Below are positions 5,425 through 6,250 of a stretch of 6,250 nucleotides of DNA, piece by piece (position 1 is the first letter of the stretch; every line of letters begins with the position of its first letter). A program made the translations under genes and the position numbers. Source of the DNA: Nitrospirales bacterium (lineage in GTDB: Bacteria > Nitrospirota > Nitrospiria > Nitrospirales > UBA2166); the NCBI GenBank assembly GCA_029261375.1, contig JAJDBL010000160.1, positions 1 to 6,250 on the forward strand. The letters are read 5' to 3'. The notes beneath the pieces are model-generated. The model did no database searches, had not been told where the DNA came from, and saw only the letters and a program-made list of their open reading frames with translations.

Positions 5425-6250
5425 CTAGACTAGATTCTCACATGCCGCAGTCTGCCGTCGCTGAATGAAAAAATGACGCACGCCTGTTTGACGCCGTCGG
5501 CGGTAGCCAATCAAGCCAAGCAACCCCGTACCGAATAACAGGATCGTTGACGGCTCGGGAATCACGGCACTAACTGTGACTGTTCCAGCCTCCAGTATCT
5601 CATTCAACGGGATGCTCACATCCATGCCCTGGCCATCGGTGGTCTCTAACGTCACAGCAGCGTGTCCAAACGGATCAGTCCCGCCTACCAAGATGGTGCT
5701 CGTGCCCACTGCCGCCGCCGTAAAGTCGATGCTGAAGATAGGGAGGGGATCAGGCCCAATCCCACCGCCGAATGTGGGGAATAGCGAGCCAAACGCGACG
5801 ACATCAAACAGTCCGACCGCGCCGCTGCCATTCGCAAAGCCTCCGCCTGGAAACGAACCGCCAACCCCAGCCCCACCGGGACCAAAGTTGACCGGGAAGC
5901 CGCCGGACGGGCCGAAGAGATCGATGACGGAAGGGCCGAATAGGGGGAAACCTGAAGCCAAACCTCCCGGAATCCACGACACACCCGTTGGACCGGGAGA
6001 AAGTACAGTCCCCACATCATTAAAAAACGTCTCAAGGATGATCCTGTTGAAGATCGTAGGGTTAGTTGGGGTGACATCTGGATCGTGGATCACCACATTT
6101 GCCGTGAATGTATCGCCCACGTTTACCATCAATGTGTCTTGGATTCCCATTATTGCCGGATCAAAATCGACCGCGATGTGTGGGACTGCTTGAGCACCCG
6201 ACACGCCAGCGATAACAAGCACCACGCTGACGAGCAGACTTAGGTATTGT
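5425..6250 (-). CDS. PEP-CTERM surface protein with a cohesin-like region, 5' end beyond the window
   Basis: PEP-CTERM proteins are exported, cut at the C-terminal tripartite signal by an exosortase and displayed at the cell surface or in the biofilm matrix. Residues are numbered from the first internal GTG (6225). Seen: a hydrophobic stretch ending Ser-Gly-Ala-Gln-Ala, a signal peptide with cleavage after Ala13; Val-Gly-Asp-Thr-Phe-Thr-Ala-Asn-Val-Val-Ile (about 36-46), resembling the start of cohesin-type beta-sandwich domains; a Gly/Pro/Phe-rich low-complexity middle (about 86-138); a second beta-rich half; and the sorting signal, Pro-Glu-Pro at 223-225, a hydrophobic helix, then Arg242-Arg245. 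The frame stays open to the window edge (Gln-Tyr-Leu-Ser-Leu-Leu-Val-Ser before the GTG, all signal-peptide-like), so the true start is almost certainly past 6250. Oddly, 21 more residues follow the Arg cluster, where these proteins usually end within a few. It is convergent with the array; its ligand or role is unknown. Confidence 0.88.
   Translation of the reverse strand, partial: QYLSLLVSVVLVIAGVSGAQAVPHIAVDFDPAIMGIQDTLMVNVGDTFTANVVIHDPDVTPTNPTIFNRIILETFFNDVGTVLSPGPTGVSWIPGGLASGFPLFGPSVIDLFGPSGGFPVNFGPGGAGVGGSFPGGGFANGSGAVGLFDVVAFGSLFPTFGGGIGPDPLPIFSIDFTAAAVGTSTILVGGTDPFGHAAVTLETTDGQGMDVSIPLNEILEAGTVTVSAVIPEPSTILLFGTGLLGLIGYRRRRQTGVRHFFIQRRQTAACENLV

Noticed and set aside
5576..6193. 205-residue plus-strand frame opposite the PEP-CTERM gene
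   Set aside because: It is the antisense image of the Gly/Pro-rich coding sequence: Pro-rich, without domains or a ribosome binding site.

Overview
The window looks like a Gram-negative bacterial chromosome segment of moderately high GC. The evidence is a periplasmic c-type cytochrome joined to what reads as an outer-membrane beta-barrel, and a PEP-CTERM protein, which implies an exosortase-carrying host. Nitrospira-like bacteria and several proteobacteria fit; the window alone does not settle the taxon.

Layout. Positions 1-146 hold no supported gene: a candidate terminator for something upstream and a weak promoter-like pair. Positions 147-5012 are a tight four-gene plus-strand array that looks like one operon: (1) a mono-heme cytochrome c with a C-terminal barrel domain, (2) an unrecognised four-helix membrane protein with a histidine motif, (3) a short MgtC/SapB membrane protein, (4) a 899-residue type IIA (Ca2+-ATPase-like) P-type ATPase. 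Intergenic distances are 12 and 24 bases and an overlap, once two frame breaks are allowed for. Positions 5013-5424 hold hairpins and one candidate 39-residue ORF with a good ribosome binding site. Positions 5425-6250 hold, on the minus strand, a PEP-CTERM surface protein whose start lies beyond the window.

Two genes of the array carry a frame break near the 3' end. In the cytochrome gene a G6 run (1147-1152) has one base too many: read with G5, the protein continues smoothly through the final barrel strands to a terminal Phe. In the mgtC-like gene the frame is lost between about 2187 and 2213, and the missing last helix and tail are found in the next frame up to 2323. Both breaks have the same sign (net +1 base), so sequencing or assembly error is as likely as true gene decay or slippage.

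Functionally, the MgtC plus P-type ATPase pair recalls the mgtCB arrangement, but with a Ca2+-pump-type ATPase having an altered ion site. Its linkage to a cytochrome-barrel protein and a His-bearing membrane protein is the most unusual aspect: it suggests, by inference only, a module joining envelope redox chemistry to cation homeostasis.
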